Below are positions 48,845 to 59,290 of a stretch of 64,000 bases of DNA, piece after piece. The DNA is taken from the NCBI GenBank assembly GCA_940337035.1, contig OW679197.1, forward strand, positions 62,145,903 through 62,209,902, given 5' to 3'. The position numbers and the translations under genes are program-made. Below the pieces are notes generated by a model that saw only the letters and a list, made by a program, of their open reading frames with translations, did no database searches and had not been told where the DNA came from. This DNA is from Agriotes lineatus. Taxonomy: Eukaryota > Arthropoda > Insecta > Coleoptera > Elateridae. The stretch's first letter is position 1; each line of letters begins with the position of its first letter.

Positions 48845-49135
48845 AATAATTTATTTATTTTTATTTATGTATTTAATTCGCACTCAGCCAACAGCCGTTA
48901 GGCCAATTACAGGCGTCGCTGTGCAGTTATGAGGACTTCCAACCCCACTAACGACTGTCATGATGTTGTATGACCGCCGGGACCAACTTTTTTCCGTGAT
49001 AGCCGTACCACGAGGCGCCGAAAGATGCAGCCGTGGAACTCCCATTCAAGTTCTGACCATAGACAGCGTTGCTTAACTCTGCTGATCGAACGTGGACGCT
49101 TGTTCAAGCTACACCACTCGGGACCCAATAATACA
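48845..49135 (-). mobile_element. 5S-rRNA-derived SINE (SINE3 type)
   Basis: On the minus strand the head reads like 5S rRNA: CGTTCGATCAGCAGAGTTAAG, then CAACGCTG (A-box zone, about 49064-49078) and GGTCAGAACTTGAATGGGAG (C-box zone, about 49036-49059). It is followed by an unrelated body (GGCGCCTCGTGG, GGGTTGGAAGTCC) and an AAATA-rich tail at 48845-48870. It is too diverged and too long to be a 5S gene. Confidence 0.78.
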
Positions 49136-49590
49136 GTTAATTGTCGTCCAAAAGTAGCTTAATGAAGTACAGCTTAGACAATCATAACTCTATAATAAAG
49201 CAGAACACTTCCCAAGGTCAAACATGCATGCGCGTGGTCTATGTGTAGTTCGATTGTGGGCGTGGTCTTGATATTAGCAGCGTTGCCAGACCTGGTACAA
49301 TTCTAAGAATCTGGTACATTTTGAAACCGTTTCTACAAATTTATTTCGTACAGTGTAAATCTGGCAACAGGGCTAAAATCGTCGTGTTGACAGCTGGCCT
49401 TTAGTTTACGAAGAAGGAAACCCTCATTTCTGTTGTAGAAAAGTGAGTATTCGTTATTATATTTTCCATTTTAATTTTGTGTGCTTTTGTGTGACATAAC
49501 CTAAGATTTGCATGGAATTTTTATCTGGCAAAAACAGAGGCAATCAATGCGTTTCGCACTGCACAATTTTCATTATTATCAATCCTATTA
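49136..49590 (+). promoter_or_regulatory. Upstream region and probable noncoding exon of the SWIM-YqaJ gene
   Basis: A consensus donor, AAAAGTGAGT, has GT at 49443. It follows a non-AT-rich stretch (CCCTCATTTCTGTTGTAG) that would suit a leader exon. No TATA box is obvious. In the next stretch the coding frame is open from about 49494, but only the part from 49591 resembles the family. Confidence 0.35.
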
Positions 49591-51571
49591 AACAATGACT
49601 GCTTTTCTGCCTGTGAAATTCGTGGTGTTAAAGAGAATAGGTAAATTTTAAAAATCTTGTATTGTACGACGCCACCGATGAACTACTGTTCCTAGAGTCA
49701 GTAATCTTGGAGGGAGGCGCGAACAGCTGATCGTTTAGATTAAAATTACCTTAAAACGTTGCCAGACCTTTATTGTTTGGCTTCAACAGCTTTTGGCGCC
49801 AAATTATTTTTAGTTTGCTTTTAATCGTGAACAATCGTTAAACAAACGCCATACCTACCTAACAGCATTTACACCGAAGGAAATTATGTATTAATCCCCG
49901 CTTCGTCAACCGTTCAATACATTTTAGTTTGACCCTAACCGCAACACCTGCAAGAATCACGGATATGGTTTAGTGTCAAAATGTTATCTTCATTCACAAA
50001 ACAGTTGGAGCTAGAACACCTCTATTCGACATTGATGTTAGGACCACGATAAACATGCAAAGTAAAACGAATTAGACCCCAAATTGCTGTACAAGTAAAC
50101 AAAGGTCTGGCAATAGTGTAAGGTATTTGACATGTTAGCGATCCCTCCCTCCAAGATTACTGACTCTAGGAACAGTAGTTCATCGGTGGCGTCGTACAAT
50201 ACAAGATTACCGTAAAAAATAAGTTGTAAGCTAAAATATTTATCTGGCATTGAAATTAAAACTCAAGTTAGTTATTTTAATTTATGTTGAATAGAATTAG
50301 TTCTGTAGTTCTGGTGCTATTATTATTGTTGTTTTGTTGTTAGTGCTGGACGTGAAAGTTACGGTGACTCAGCCATAGGATATGTGCAGCTCCGACGAGA
50401 GGGTGAATTGTGCACCGTTAAATGCAGAATTTGTCCTGAACACCGAGTGAGAGCGAAAAACTATAATGTGGTGTTACAAGTAAATGAAAAGCAGAGTAAA
50501 GTAGAGAAGGTGGAATGTTTGGACTGCGCTGCATCAGCTGGTAATTTAATAATAATCTGTTATTAATCTGTTTTAAAATTAAAAAAAAAAAATTTTACAG
50601 GTGGATGCAAACATGCTGTAGCAGTACTTATGTGGATGCATAGGAGGAGCGAAGAACCCGCACCCACAGAAGTCCAGTGCTATTGGAAGAAGTCGCAACT
50701 GTCAAAAGTGGGCACATCGCTAAAATTTTTGACTGTGGCAGAATTTAGGGGTATACCCGTTGAAGAAGATCAGGGTAACTTTTATCAGGAGGCAATGCGT
50801 TTAGGAGTACAAAACAAAGCAGCTGGCGAAATATTTAAACTGTTTAAAGAACCCAAGTATAGCTGCCTGGATTTGTACGGTTTATTATTAAAATTTGTTA
50901 GCAGTGGTGGAGCCCTATATGATGATTTCATCACCTTCACCAAGCAGCACATGAATGAAGATTTGTGCAAGAAAGCTGCATATTGTACCCTAATGCAAGC
51001 CGAAGACAGTTTGTGGCATCGTTTACGATATGGGAGGATAACCGCCTCGAAATTATATAATGCTGCACATTGCAAAACTGAATGTGGCTCATTTGTGCAA
51101 CAGGTAATTGGAGTTACAAAACTGAGGGATACCAAAGCAATGGAAAGGGGTAGACGATTAGAAAAGCAGGTATTACAAATTGTCGAAAAAAATATGAAGA
51201 CCAAATTAAGTTCTGTGGGAATTGTACTTTCAAAGAACCACCCTATTTTCAGAGCTTCACCAGATGCAGTGAGTGACAATTTCGTTGTTGAAGTGAAGTG
51301 CCCCTCTACAGACAAAGCAGTGTCAAACTATATAACATCACAAAATAAAGTTACGGCCAAGTATAGAGCTCAAATACAAATGCAAATGCATTTTTTAAAT
51401 AAATCGTATTGCATTTTTGCTGTTGCAGATGCTAACTTTGAAAAAAACCAAAAAGTTAATTTTATTTCTGTGGGCTATGATGCAAATTACATTAAACAAA
51501 CAATGTTAGAAGCTGAGAACTTTTGGAAAAAAAATATTTTTCCTATTTTATTAGCATCTGCGAACAAATAA
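49591..51571 (+). CDS. SWIM zinc-finger plus YqaJ-type exonuclease protein
   Basis: Coding exons are ...-49640, 50344-50540 and 50601-51571; junctions GT...AG keep the frame. Exon 1 ends NNDCFSACEIRGVKEN. Exon 2 gives AGRESYGDSAIGYVQLRREG, CTVKC.ICPEHRVRAKNY and ECLDCAASAG. Exon 3 continues GCKHAVAVLMWMHRRSEEP, completing the zinc-binding C.C..CKH of a SWIM-like domain. The C-terminal 250 residues are a YqaJ/lambda-exonuclease fold: SLWHRLRYGRITASKL, then ASPDAV and VVEVKCPS (the PD-(D/E)XK residues), and AQIQMQMHFL. It is probably a DNA nuclease. This family is multi-copy in insects and may be transposon-derived. The 5-prime end is unresolved: no in-frame ATG is visible before 49591. Catalytic residues are present, so it could be functional. 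Confidence 0.82.
49654..50207. mobile_element. Inverted-repeat element in an intron of the SWIM-YqaJ gene
   Basis: The left arm (from ATCTTGTATTGTACGAC through GAGTCAGTAATCTTGGAG) is the nearly exact complement of the right arm ending at 50207; about 65 bp pair at the outer end. A second pair (GTTGCCAGACCTTTATTG near 49758, and AACAAAGGTCTGGCAA near 50098) extends it. It lies in the 703-base intron 49641-50343. No target duplication was clear. Confidence 0.75.
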
Positions 51572-51631
51572 CTGCATTTTTAATTTTTATTGTTAGGGAT
51601 AAGCGTGTAACTATTTTTAAGTAATATTTAA

Positions 51632-51941
51632 TATTTTTCCCGCTGCTGATCTTGTAAGTCAGTGATACAGCCTTAGTAACAAAACGTGTAAGTCGGTGAT
51701 TATATTTGTTTGCTGCTTTTTCTTGACAACGGAACTTAATACTATTATAAAGTTCTTAGGATAATAAAATTAGCAAAGCAAGATGCAGATTTAGACGTTT
51801 TGTTTCTAAATTGCAAGTGTTTATGTGACATGTGACACTCATAGGTAACACGACTCACAAAAATTAATCCTGGTGACAGGTGACAAACCAAACGATTTTT
51901 TCAGAAATCTAGGAAAATTTCGATAAGCAGCGGGAAAAATA
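51632..51941. mobile_element. 310-bp MITE
   Basis: The ends are TATTTTTCCCGCTGCT and its exact 16-base complement. The outermost TA may be the duplicated target. It lies 60 bases after the YqaJ stop. A further internal pair was not seen. Confidence 0.65.
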
Positions 51942-51955
51942 TAATAAGATAACTC

Positions 51956-52054
51956 GGAATGTATCGCCTATTAACATTTTCGGCAGGCAACAAGCCGCGA
52001 CTTCGTCTTGGCTTGTACTTGCCTACCCCAAATGTTAATAGGTCCTTACATTCC
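51956..52054. repeat. 99-bp imperfect palindrome
   Basis: The arms GGAATGTA, CCTATTAACATTT and CAAGCC are mirrored as TTACATTCC, AAATGTTAATAGG and GGCTTG around a GACTTCGTC centre. It resembles the palindrome at 47119 in size, GC-rich core and the GGCAACAAG word, so both may be copies of one type of element. Confidence 0.65.
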
Positions 52055-52289
52055 TTGTGACTTAAATAGCTATTTAGAATTGTAATATATTGTAATAAAT
52101 GTAAAATTTTACAGTGTCACTGCAAGTTATTATAATTGTGTTTCAGTGTTGAATGTACCAGCTTTAATTTTGTTTACAATAAACAAAAAAGCGTTGTTTT
52201 CTATTTCTGTTAATACATATAATAGGTAAACAAATATTTTTGGTGTGTGACATGATGTAACCGTAATTTTTAATAAATGCAATTGTTTA
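52055..52289. other. AT-rich spacer, no gene
   Basis: Nothing recognised. Confidence 0.4.
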
Positions 52290-52580
52290 ATCCAAAAAAT
52301 AACGTTTTAATCTAAGTCGACAGATCCTTCTGAAATTTTGTATAGGGTTATAATTTGTCATTATAAACAACTTTTATTAATAAAATTTTACCGTATCATG
52401 AACAAAAAGGGTAGTTTACCTGAAATTAACATACAATTATCTCAAAAATAACGGTTTTTTATAAGTCCGCAGATCTTTCTGAAATTTTGTATCGGGCCAT
52501 AATTTATCATTCTAAACAATTTTTCTTAATCAAATTTTGACGTATCATAAACACAAAGGGTACTTTACCTGAAAATAAAA
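52290..52580. repeat. Tandem dimer, unit about 140 bp
   Basis: Two copies, starting near 52299 and 52443, share CAAAAATAACG, TCTGAAATTTTGTAT and GGGTA.TTTACCTGAAA. They differ at roughly 15-20 percent of bases. No open frame. Confidence 0.7.
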
Positions 52581-52870
52581 TAGTTTTCGCTTTCTTGTCA
52601 AGGCCTTACTTGTTTTTCAAAAACTGAAAATATTCTTAAAATTCTTTTCAAACCAAGCAGAACCGAATCCCAGAACCTTAAAATAAAATTCAAAATTTTT
52701 TAGACCATCTCACCTCTTGTAACATCAATCCTGGGACACACTGTATATGTTTAACATTACAATATTATTGCTCTACAGTTAGTGTCGTTAATTATTTAAT
52801 ATTTGTTATCTAAGTGGAAAAGCAGATGCTATTTTAAATAGTAATCTGAATTTGCCCTTTTGGTGGTGAA

Positions 52871-54168
52871 ATGGGGGTTGTCGAAATTAAGTGTCTTTAT
52901 TGCGCAAAGGACATTGGCATAGATGACCTAAATGTTCTAAAATGTTCAGGTGTACAAAAAAAAGGATGAAGAATTTAAATTAGATCATAACCATGGCTAC
53001 TACTACCAGATACAAATGCAACTCGCTATTACTGGAGTTAATTACTGTGATTTTGTGGTATGGAGTAGTAAACATTTTTTCCGTGAAAGAATACATTTCA
53101 GTGAGGTATTTTGGGAAAAAGAAAGCGCTATTGCTATGAAGTTTTTTAACAATGTGATGATGCCAGAACTTCTCGGTAGGGCATCCAATCCCGGGATCCC
53201 AAAATGTCGGTATCTCGGGATCCCTAATTTTTTTATCCGGTATTTCAATCCCGGTATTTTTCCCCAATACCGGAATTTTCGATATTTTTGGGATTGCTTT
53301 TGTGTGCACTGCGTCGCAGTTCGCAGAGTCTGCGAGTTGCCTTACCCGACCTGGCCGGCGCCAGACATGGAGCAACATGTTGATAGATAATAATTAGTAT
53401 GGTTCAGGGTAGTAGCAGTTAGCAGATGTGTCCATAAACGGCGTAAACTGTGTTCAGTTGTGTTGTCACTGTTGCTTGCATATTTACCTATTATACACCT
53501 ACAAGCCTATGATATATATGGATAATACTAGAAATACCGGTTCTGAAAACAGGAAATCCCGGTATTGAACACCGGAAATCCCGGTTTGAATACTGGAAAT
53601 ACCGGTTCTGAAAACAGGAAATCCCGGTATTGAACACCGGAAATCCCGGTATTGAATACTGGAAATACCGGTACTGAAAACAGGGAATCCCGGTTTGAAC
53701 ACCGGAAATCCTGGTATTGAATACCGGGATCCAGATAGAATTTCTTCAATACCGAAATCCCGGGATTGAAAACTCAGTTCGGTATTGGATGCCCTACTTT
53801 TCGGTAAATATTTTACAAATAAAGCAGTTAAGGATGCTGCAGCTAATACTGATTGCAATGTATTCAGAGAGTCGTTAAATGTTAATAATGGTACAAATTT
53901 AATGTTTTGTAATAAAAGTAGTAGTACGGAAACAAGGACCACTGCTCTCGTAGCCACGCAAACTAAAGATAACAGTATATATTGTTTGTGTAAGGGTCCT
54001 GATAATGGAACGCCTATGATTGCTTGCTGTAATTTGCACTGTTCCGTGGAATGGTTTTATCTGATTTTTATTGGCTTAACATCTGTACCTAATACTGAAT
54101 GGCATTGCCCTTTATGTAGTATAAGTGAAAGTAATAGTATTTTCTATTATATTGGTATTGGAATATAA
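52871..54168 (+). pseudogene. YqaJ nuclease plus PHD-finger protein, broken
   Basis: Start: MGVVEIKCLYCAKDIGIDDL (52871-52949), with the E.K of a YqaJ active site. A +1 shift at about 52945-52950 then leads to LDHNHGYYYQIQMQLAITG, DFVVWSS and ELLG (52950-53176). A hAT element sits at 53177-53796. After it the same frame continues with KYFTNK and, near 53970-54115, a PHD-like finger: IYCLCKG, MIACCNLHCS, EWFY, HCPLC. The His and following Cys of the usual WFH..C are Tyr and Phe here, so two zinc ligands are gone. The region before the first YqaJ motif is absent. This is a second YqaJ lineage, different from the SWIM-YqaJ gene 1.3 kb upstream. YqaJ with PHD or RING fingers is known from DNA transposons of the ISL2EU kind; that origin is an inference. 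Confidence 0.8.
53177..53796. mobile_element. 620-bp hAT-like element inside the YqaJ-PHD gene
   Basis: The ends TAGGGCATCCAAT(C/A)CCG match in inverted orientation over 17-18 bases. Target duplications are CTTCTCGG (53169-53176) and CTTTTCGG (53797-53804), 7 of 8. From 53530 to 53760 the right side is a run of degenerate repeats of about 20 bp (AAATCCCGGTATTGAA, AACACCGG). No transposase. Confidence 0.88.
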
Positions 54169-54179
54169 AATAAAAGCAA

Positions 54180-55450
54180 ATAAATATTTGATCGATTTAT
54201 CTATTATCACTTTAATTGCAGTACTGTAAAATAAGTAAATACAAACATCATGTTTTTAAAAGCACGACCGCTGCGATATGTGAAAAGCGCAGGTCTATTT
54301 TTAAATAAGTAACCGAATGCGCCAAGTAGCTGCTATAGAACACTGCAGTTTAAATTGAAACTAAATGAATTAATAACAGATTCATCCATTTTAAAGTATT
54401 CTATAATGTATATTGGTTATTTATATTTATACAGTACAGTAAACATTGCGCTTCCATACTTTGACCAAAATTATTTAAAAAGATATTTTTGTCAACTACA
54501 CGGAAAAATTGCATGTTTAACACATTGGAAAATTCCATGCTCACTTAAAACTTTTACATTTGCTGGAAAACTCTCACTTTTCTTAACTTGTAGAACAATC
54601 TACTATTAATTCACTAGCGATTTAAGAAGAAAATTAACTCGCTATCATATAAACATTATAAACAGTTACTTATGGTTGCTATTATAAAGATAATAATAAT
54701 AATGCCAGTTTAAAATGACAAAGAAATAATAATTAATCGAGTTATTTAACAATATCAGTAACGGCGTAACTGGAGACTTGAGTTAAGGCATTTATATTTT
54801 TATGACGCTCAACGGCTTAAACCTGAAAAGAAACACAGATTGCAGGCAGCTGAAAATTATTTCGGTGGAGCAAATAATTCTCACATATAATCTCATAAGT
54901 CACAAGAGCATTAATTCTTTCCGGATTTTTTTTTTGACTGCGTTCCAACAACGTCATATTAATTAGGACGCCTTCCAGGGGCGAGCGTTTCCTTTCCAGA
55001 GACTTTCCATTTGAAAATATATTTTTTGGAACTTTTTCTTACTGCCAATCTCTAGCGTGCTTTTAAAACTTTCTTTAGTGCAACAAAAGTTATTAAATTC
55101 GTCCTACATTTTAAATGCGGCATATGCCGCGGGGTTTAAGCTAGTAATAAATATTTTGCAAAAACAGACGAGCCATGATAAAATTTGTTTATACCAAAAT
55201 AAATGTTATTTTCTGTTAGTTATCAATTCACCTATTTAACTAATTACTATGAATAATAATGTTGAATATTCTAATAAAGATAGGGTATTTATTATCAAAA
55301 CATTTTACAGTGGCGTCAGTTTATGCTCAGTTCGTGATTCATTCTCGGTTAAATTTAATAATCGATATATTCCATCTGTATCAACAATTCACAGTTTGTG
55401 AACACAGTTTGTACCTACAAGCAAATTTCTAGCAAGAACTCAAAAACTTC
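54180..55450. other. Intergenic, no gene
   Basis: AT-rich. The open frames at 54355 and 55057 show no domain. A polyadenylation-type AATAAA string (54167-54185) follows the YqaJ-PHD stop. Confidence 0.45.
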
Positions 55451-55499
55451 TCAATTCTGCTGTAAACCATAACCCAATCAGTTATAAAAAAAGTTACTT

Positions 55500-56275
55500 T
55501 AGCCAACTGTCTATCTGTGATTAGCCTACTCCGCAACGATTGCTTCCCTTAAAAGGTTAATATGTGGGTGGCGTCTTCTGAAACTTTTGCTGTTCAGATG
55601 ACCCCACAAAAAGAAGTCGCATGGTGCAAGATCGGGAGATATTGGTGGCCAGTTGATAGTGCCACCGCGAACAATCCAGCAATTAAGAACGTTATCACTT
55701 AGATATTCCCTCACATTCAAACCATAATCCACTGGACAGCCATCATGCTAAAACCAAATTTCCTGATTTTCACGTGCAACTTCTCCTAATGCAGGGCCAA
55801 TCTGATTGATTAAAAGTTCTAAATAAGAATTCAAATTTAAATTGTTAAATGTTATTGTTGAAAATACCATCCCAAATATTAATTTTCTGCGGGAACTGCG
55901 TTCTTGTTTCAAGAGCTATCCGAGGATTTTCTTGGGCCCAGTATCGAATGTTCTGCGTATTTGAATTATTATTAAGTGTGAACGTACATTCATCTGTAAA
56001 ACAGATTAACCGCAAAAGTTCCTATCTTCGTTTGAGCGTTCCTGCATGACTACTCGCCTGCTTTCTTCATCGACTAAGAATATCTCTTGATGGCACTGAG
56101 GTTTGTAGGGATAATAACCATGCTTCTTCAGAACCTTATGCACTGACCGTGTCGATACGTTGCACTCTCGAGCAATACATTTTATGCTGCTTGTTTGATT
56201 AGCATTTATCAACCCCAAAACTCTGTCTTCCACCTTATCTTTGGTTCTTCTATTCCGTTTGCATGTAATGCTAAT
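55500..56275 (-). pseudogene. Mariner/IS630-like transposase, decayed
   Basis: Minus strand from about 56270. The helix-turn-helix reads DRVLGLINANQTSSIKCIAR, then VSTRSVHKVLKKHGYYPYK. The catalytic region follows: CFTDECTFTLNN and YWAQENPR (first Asp), HDGCPVDYGLNVREYL (second Asp), SPDLAPCDFFLWG (third Asp). The gap between the second and third Asp is 36 residues. A stop precedes HDGCP and there is at least one frame change, so it is inactive. Terminal repeats were not found. It belongs to the DDE group with PPISPDL.P.DFFLWG motifs common in insects. Confidence 0.85.
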
Positions 56276-56394
56276 GTCTCGATTGAATATTTTTTTTAAA
56301 TGTAATATTAAAACTACCTTTGAATAACCGCTGCTATAGCTGTAGTTTCAATTTTTTTCCATGTGTTACTAAAGCGCTAACCGTCTTCTCGATT

Positions 56395-56805
56395 GAAATT
56401 GTTCGGAGTTTTTAGAATTTTCGGGATTCTCGAATAACACGAGAGAAATATTTTTCAGTCCTGGCTAGTATGTTCACGGAGTCGTAATTTATTCTCTGGT
56501 ATCCTGGTCTTAATAAGTGTTCAGCGATGGTTGATTTTTGTGTTTCCAAGTTGCGTGTGGCTCTGGTGTTCTTTTATTCTATTTTGGATGCTTCATCCCA
56601 TTTGTCCGATGTAAGATTTTTCACAAGTACATTGGGTGTTGTAAACGCCTTCTGTCTGGATAAAGAGTCTTTGTTGGAAGGGATCAATTGTTCGACCTTT
56701 CTTATTGTACCATAGCGCACTCCGATGTTTTTCTTATCTAAGACCTTTCTTATTCTGTCGGTTACTCCGGCAGTGAAGGGAAGGTAGGCGTAATTCATAG
56801 GTTTA
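56395..56805 (-). pseudogene. Penelope-like element C, GIY-YIG end
   Basis: Minus strand: NYAYLPFTAGVTDRIRKVL (linker), then after a frameshift GVYNTQCTCEKSYIGQMG and IKEHQSHTQLGN, and finally ILARTEKYFSRVIRES. This is another PLE lineage than A or B. It is broken by at least two frameshifts and a stop. Confidence 0.8.
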
Positions 56806-57039
56806 GGTTTCTACGGTTTTATGGTATATTGGCACGCTTTTCTGATATCTCGTCGACTGTAGTAATTTCTCCGCAAAGCTTCTTGCATATGTCTTAGTTC
56901 TTGTCGTTTACTGTGCTCGACACAAATAGCTGCTAATAGTAACGAACCTTCTGGTCCTGAAAGGGATAAAAGAGCTAAGCACACACTACACAGAAGATAT
57001 GCCTCCAATAAGCATGTATAAAATAAAGTAATCATAAAA

Positions 57040-58430
57040 AAAATGAAAACTCGTAAATAAGAAGAACCAGATGGCATAGTAATCGAATACATAAAACTTG
57101 GTGGTAAGGGAATACTAAACTTCTTAGAAAAATTATTTAATGAATGCCTCGATATCGGAAGAATTTCCAAATTATGAAAAACAGCTAACGTTATTTTAAT
57201 CCACAAAAAGGGAAATAAGAAGGATCTTGAAAGTTATAGACCGATATCAGTACTATCCCACATATACAAATTACTGACGAGTAACCCCACACATCGAATA
57301 TCTAGCCGCCTTGATGCATTTCAACCCATCTAACAAGAGGGCTTTCGGAAAGGGTACAACACCATGAACCACTTACATACGTTACGACAATTGATCAAAA
57401 AGTCCCAAAAATATAAGCATATCAGTGTTCCTGGAATTTATTGACTTTGACACTGAAAAAATTTCGCATTGATGCATACAGCTGATTGAAACTCTATATG
57501 ACGAGGCTGCCATGACAGTTGAAGTCCGCAAAGGAAGACGACCAATCAATATCAAACCGGGTATAGGACAAGGAGACACAATATGTCCAAAACTCTTTAC
57601 AAATACCTTAGAAGACATATTCAAAACCATCAAGTGGAGTAGCAAAGGAAAGGTATAAGTGGAGAACTGCTGAATAATTTACGCTTTGCCGATGATATTA
57701 TTCTAATTGCAGATAACATGAAAGTTCTCCAAGAAATCGGCAACCTAACAATGCCGACTTTACGTGAACGAACCTACAGCCAAAATAATGAACAATGATG
57801 ACACCGTCACAACAATGCTTTTCGAAAAAGGAAAGGACATCGAATTGGTGGAAGAATATGTGTATTTATGACAAAACATTTCGTTCTCAAACGTAGTCAG
57901 AAGGATGCAACTGGGATGGGCCGCTTATGAAAATTGCTAAGTGTATTTAAATCAAACTTTCCACAACACTTAAAGAGAAAAGTGTCATGCCAACAAAAGC
58001 ATACTAGTGAATCTGGACTTTCACGAAAGCTTCCATCAAAAATACGAAAGTGGCGCAGAGATCAACCGAAAGATCCATGCTAGGAATTAGACAGGATAGG
58101 ATAGTAAAACAAACAGTTGGATCAGACAAAGACCAAAGTAGCTGACCTCAGAGAACACATGACATGACAACAATGGATGTGGGCGAGTGATCTCTTGCGA
58201 AAGAACACAAAACAGTCGATGGACGGGGAATGTAACGGAATGGAGGCCAAGACTAGATAAAAGCAATCTAGGAAGACCGACAACACGCTGTCCTAATGAT
58301 GTTCAGAAAAAAAGGCTGGTATCCAATGGACGAGTAAAGTAGCCAACAGAAAAGAATGGAATAATTTCGGGGAGACTTATATCCAGAAATGGAGTACGGA
58401 AAGTTGATAATGATGATGAATATGATGATG
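57040..58430 (+). pseudogene. RTE-like non-LTR retrotransposon, decayed
   Basis: In shifting plus frames: EPDGIVIEYIKLGG, TANVILIHKKGNKKDLESYR, PISVLSHIYKLL, GFRKGYNTMNHLHTLRQ, then NLRFADDIILIADNM (catalytic box near 57690). At the end EWRPRLDKSNLGRPTTRCPN and GRLISRNGVRK give the typical RTE tail, followed by GATGATGAATATGATGATG as a simple 3-prime repeat. Multiple stops. Confidence 0.85.
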
Positions 58431-58479
58431 CTGACTAGGAGTATGGAAAAATTCAGCTCAAAAACGAGAATAGGAAGGT

Positions 58480-59290
58480 GATCCATCATGCTTTTAGTGG
58501 AGGTGCCTTGATATAAAGCAATAAAACTCAAATAGTCTTCTCCACAAACATTTATTTAAAGTGGCGATGTTTCGAAACCAAACTGGTTTCATCCTCGGGC
58601 CATAATGATCATCTACACATCTAAACAAATTTTGCATATAGCTAATAAAGGTATGTTGTTCAATTTACTTGAAAGTTTTGAAATTATGTCGAATAATAAT
58701 GAATTCAGACTCATTAAAGTTACTGATTTTGATACCAATTACATTTTCCTGAATACTAAATAGTTTATTTTATCTTTTACTTGCTGATTTCGTGCCTAGC
58801 TTGGCTTTCATTTTGTTCTTATACTTTTCTACCCTCTCTGGTAATTTCATTGTCATTGAATCTAGGAATCTTTCGACTTGTTAGCTAGTTACTTTTGTTT
58901 TTAAATTTAGTCTGAGTGCTGCCGTCCTCAGCGTCAGCTATTCTTTTATTTGCTCTATTTAAATTTTTATATTCTAATGTATTAACCAGTATAACGATCT
59001 TTATAACGTAGTTTGCTGGTTGATTAATGTTTCTTCTTCAATGTGGTGTTATTTTTCTTATTATTCTTACCTCTTCATCAACGTTTAAACTTAACCTCAT
59101 TTTAACCTTCAATTTTAACATGTGCTTCTACTACCAGTAAGTGCATTTCTTTATTATGTACATCATTGTTAACCATATGCCTTTGTAGATGATCATTCTG
59201 GTCCGAGGATGAAACCAGTTTGGTTTCGAAACATGTCGCCACTTTAAATAAGTGTTCGTGGAGAAGACTATTGAGTTTTATTGCTTCATA
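58480..59290 (+). mobile_element. Terminal repeats of PLE-A, internally deleted copy
   Basis: 59290 back to 58950 aligns with 37870-38300 in reverse complement. 58480-58620 repeats the outer about 130 bases in inverted orientation. The copy thus has inverted ends and no coding region. The words GAAACCAAACTGGTTTC and GCAATAAAACTCAA recur at both ends. Confidence 0.8.
59199..59241 (+). ncRNA. Hammerhead-like motif in PLE-A, core variant
   Basis: The order is stem I TGGT/GCCA, core CCGAGGA (59203-59209, C in place of the U of CUGANGA), an unpaired T, stem II GAAACCA/TGGTTTC with loop GTT (59211-59227), GAAA (59228), stem III AC/GT with loop AT, and the cleavage triplet GTC ending at 59237. Architecture and spacing fit a type I hammerhead. 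The core substitution would be expected to weaken or stop cleavage. Confidence 0.5.

Noticed and set aside
48845..49135. Functional 5S rRNA gene
   Set aside because: Diverged internal promoter, unrelated downstream body and A-rich tail indicate a SINE.
50785..51315. 176-residue minus-strand frame
   Set aside because: Shadow of the SWIM-YqaJ coding exon.
53042..53378. Minus-strand frames of 68-132 residues
   Set aside because: Antisense to the YqaJ-PHD pseudogene and the hAT element within it.
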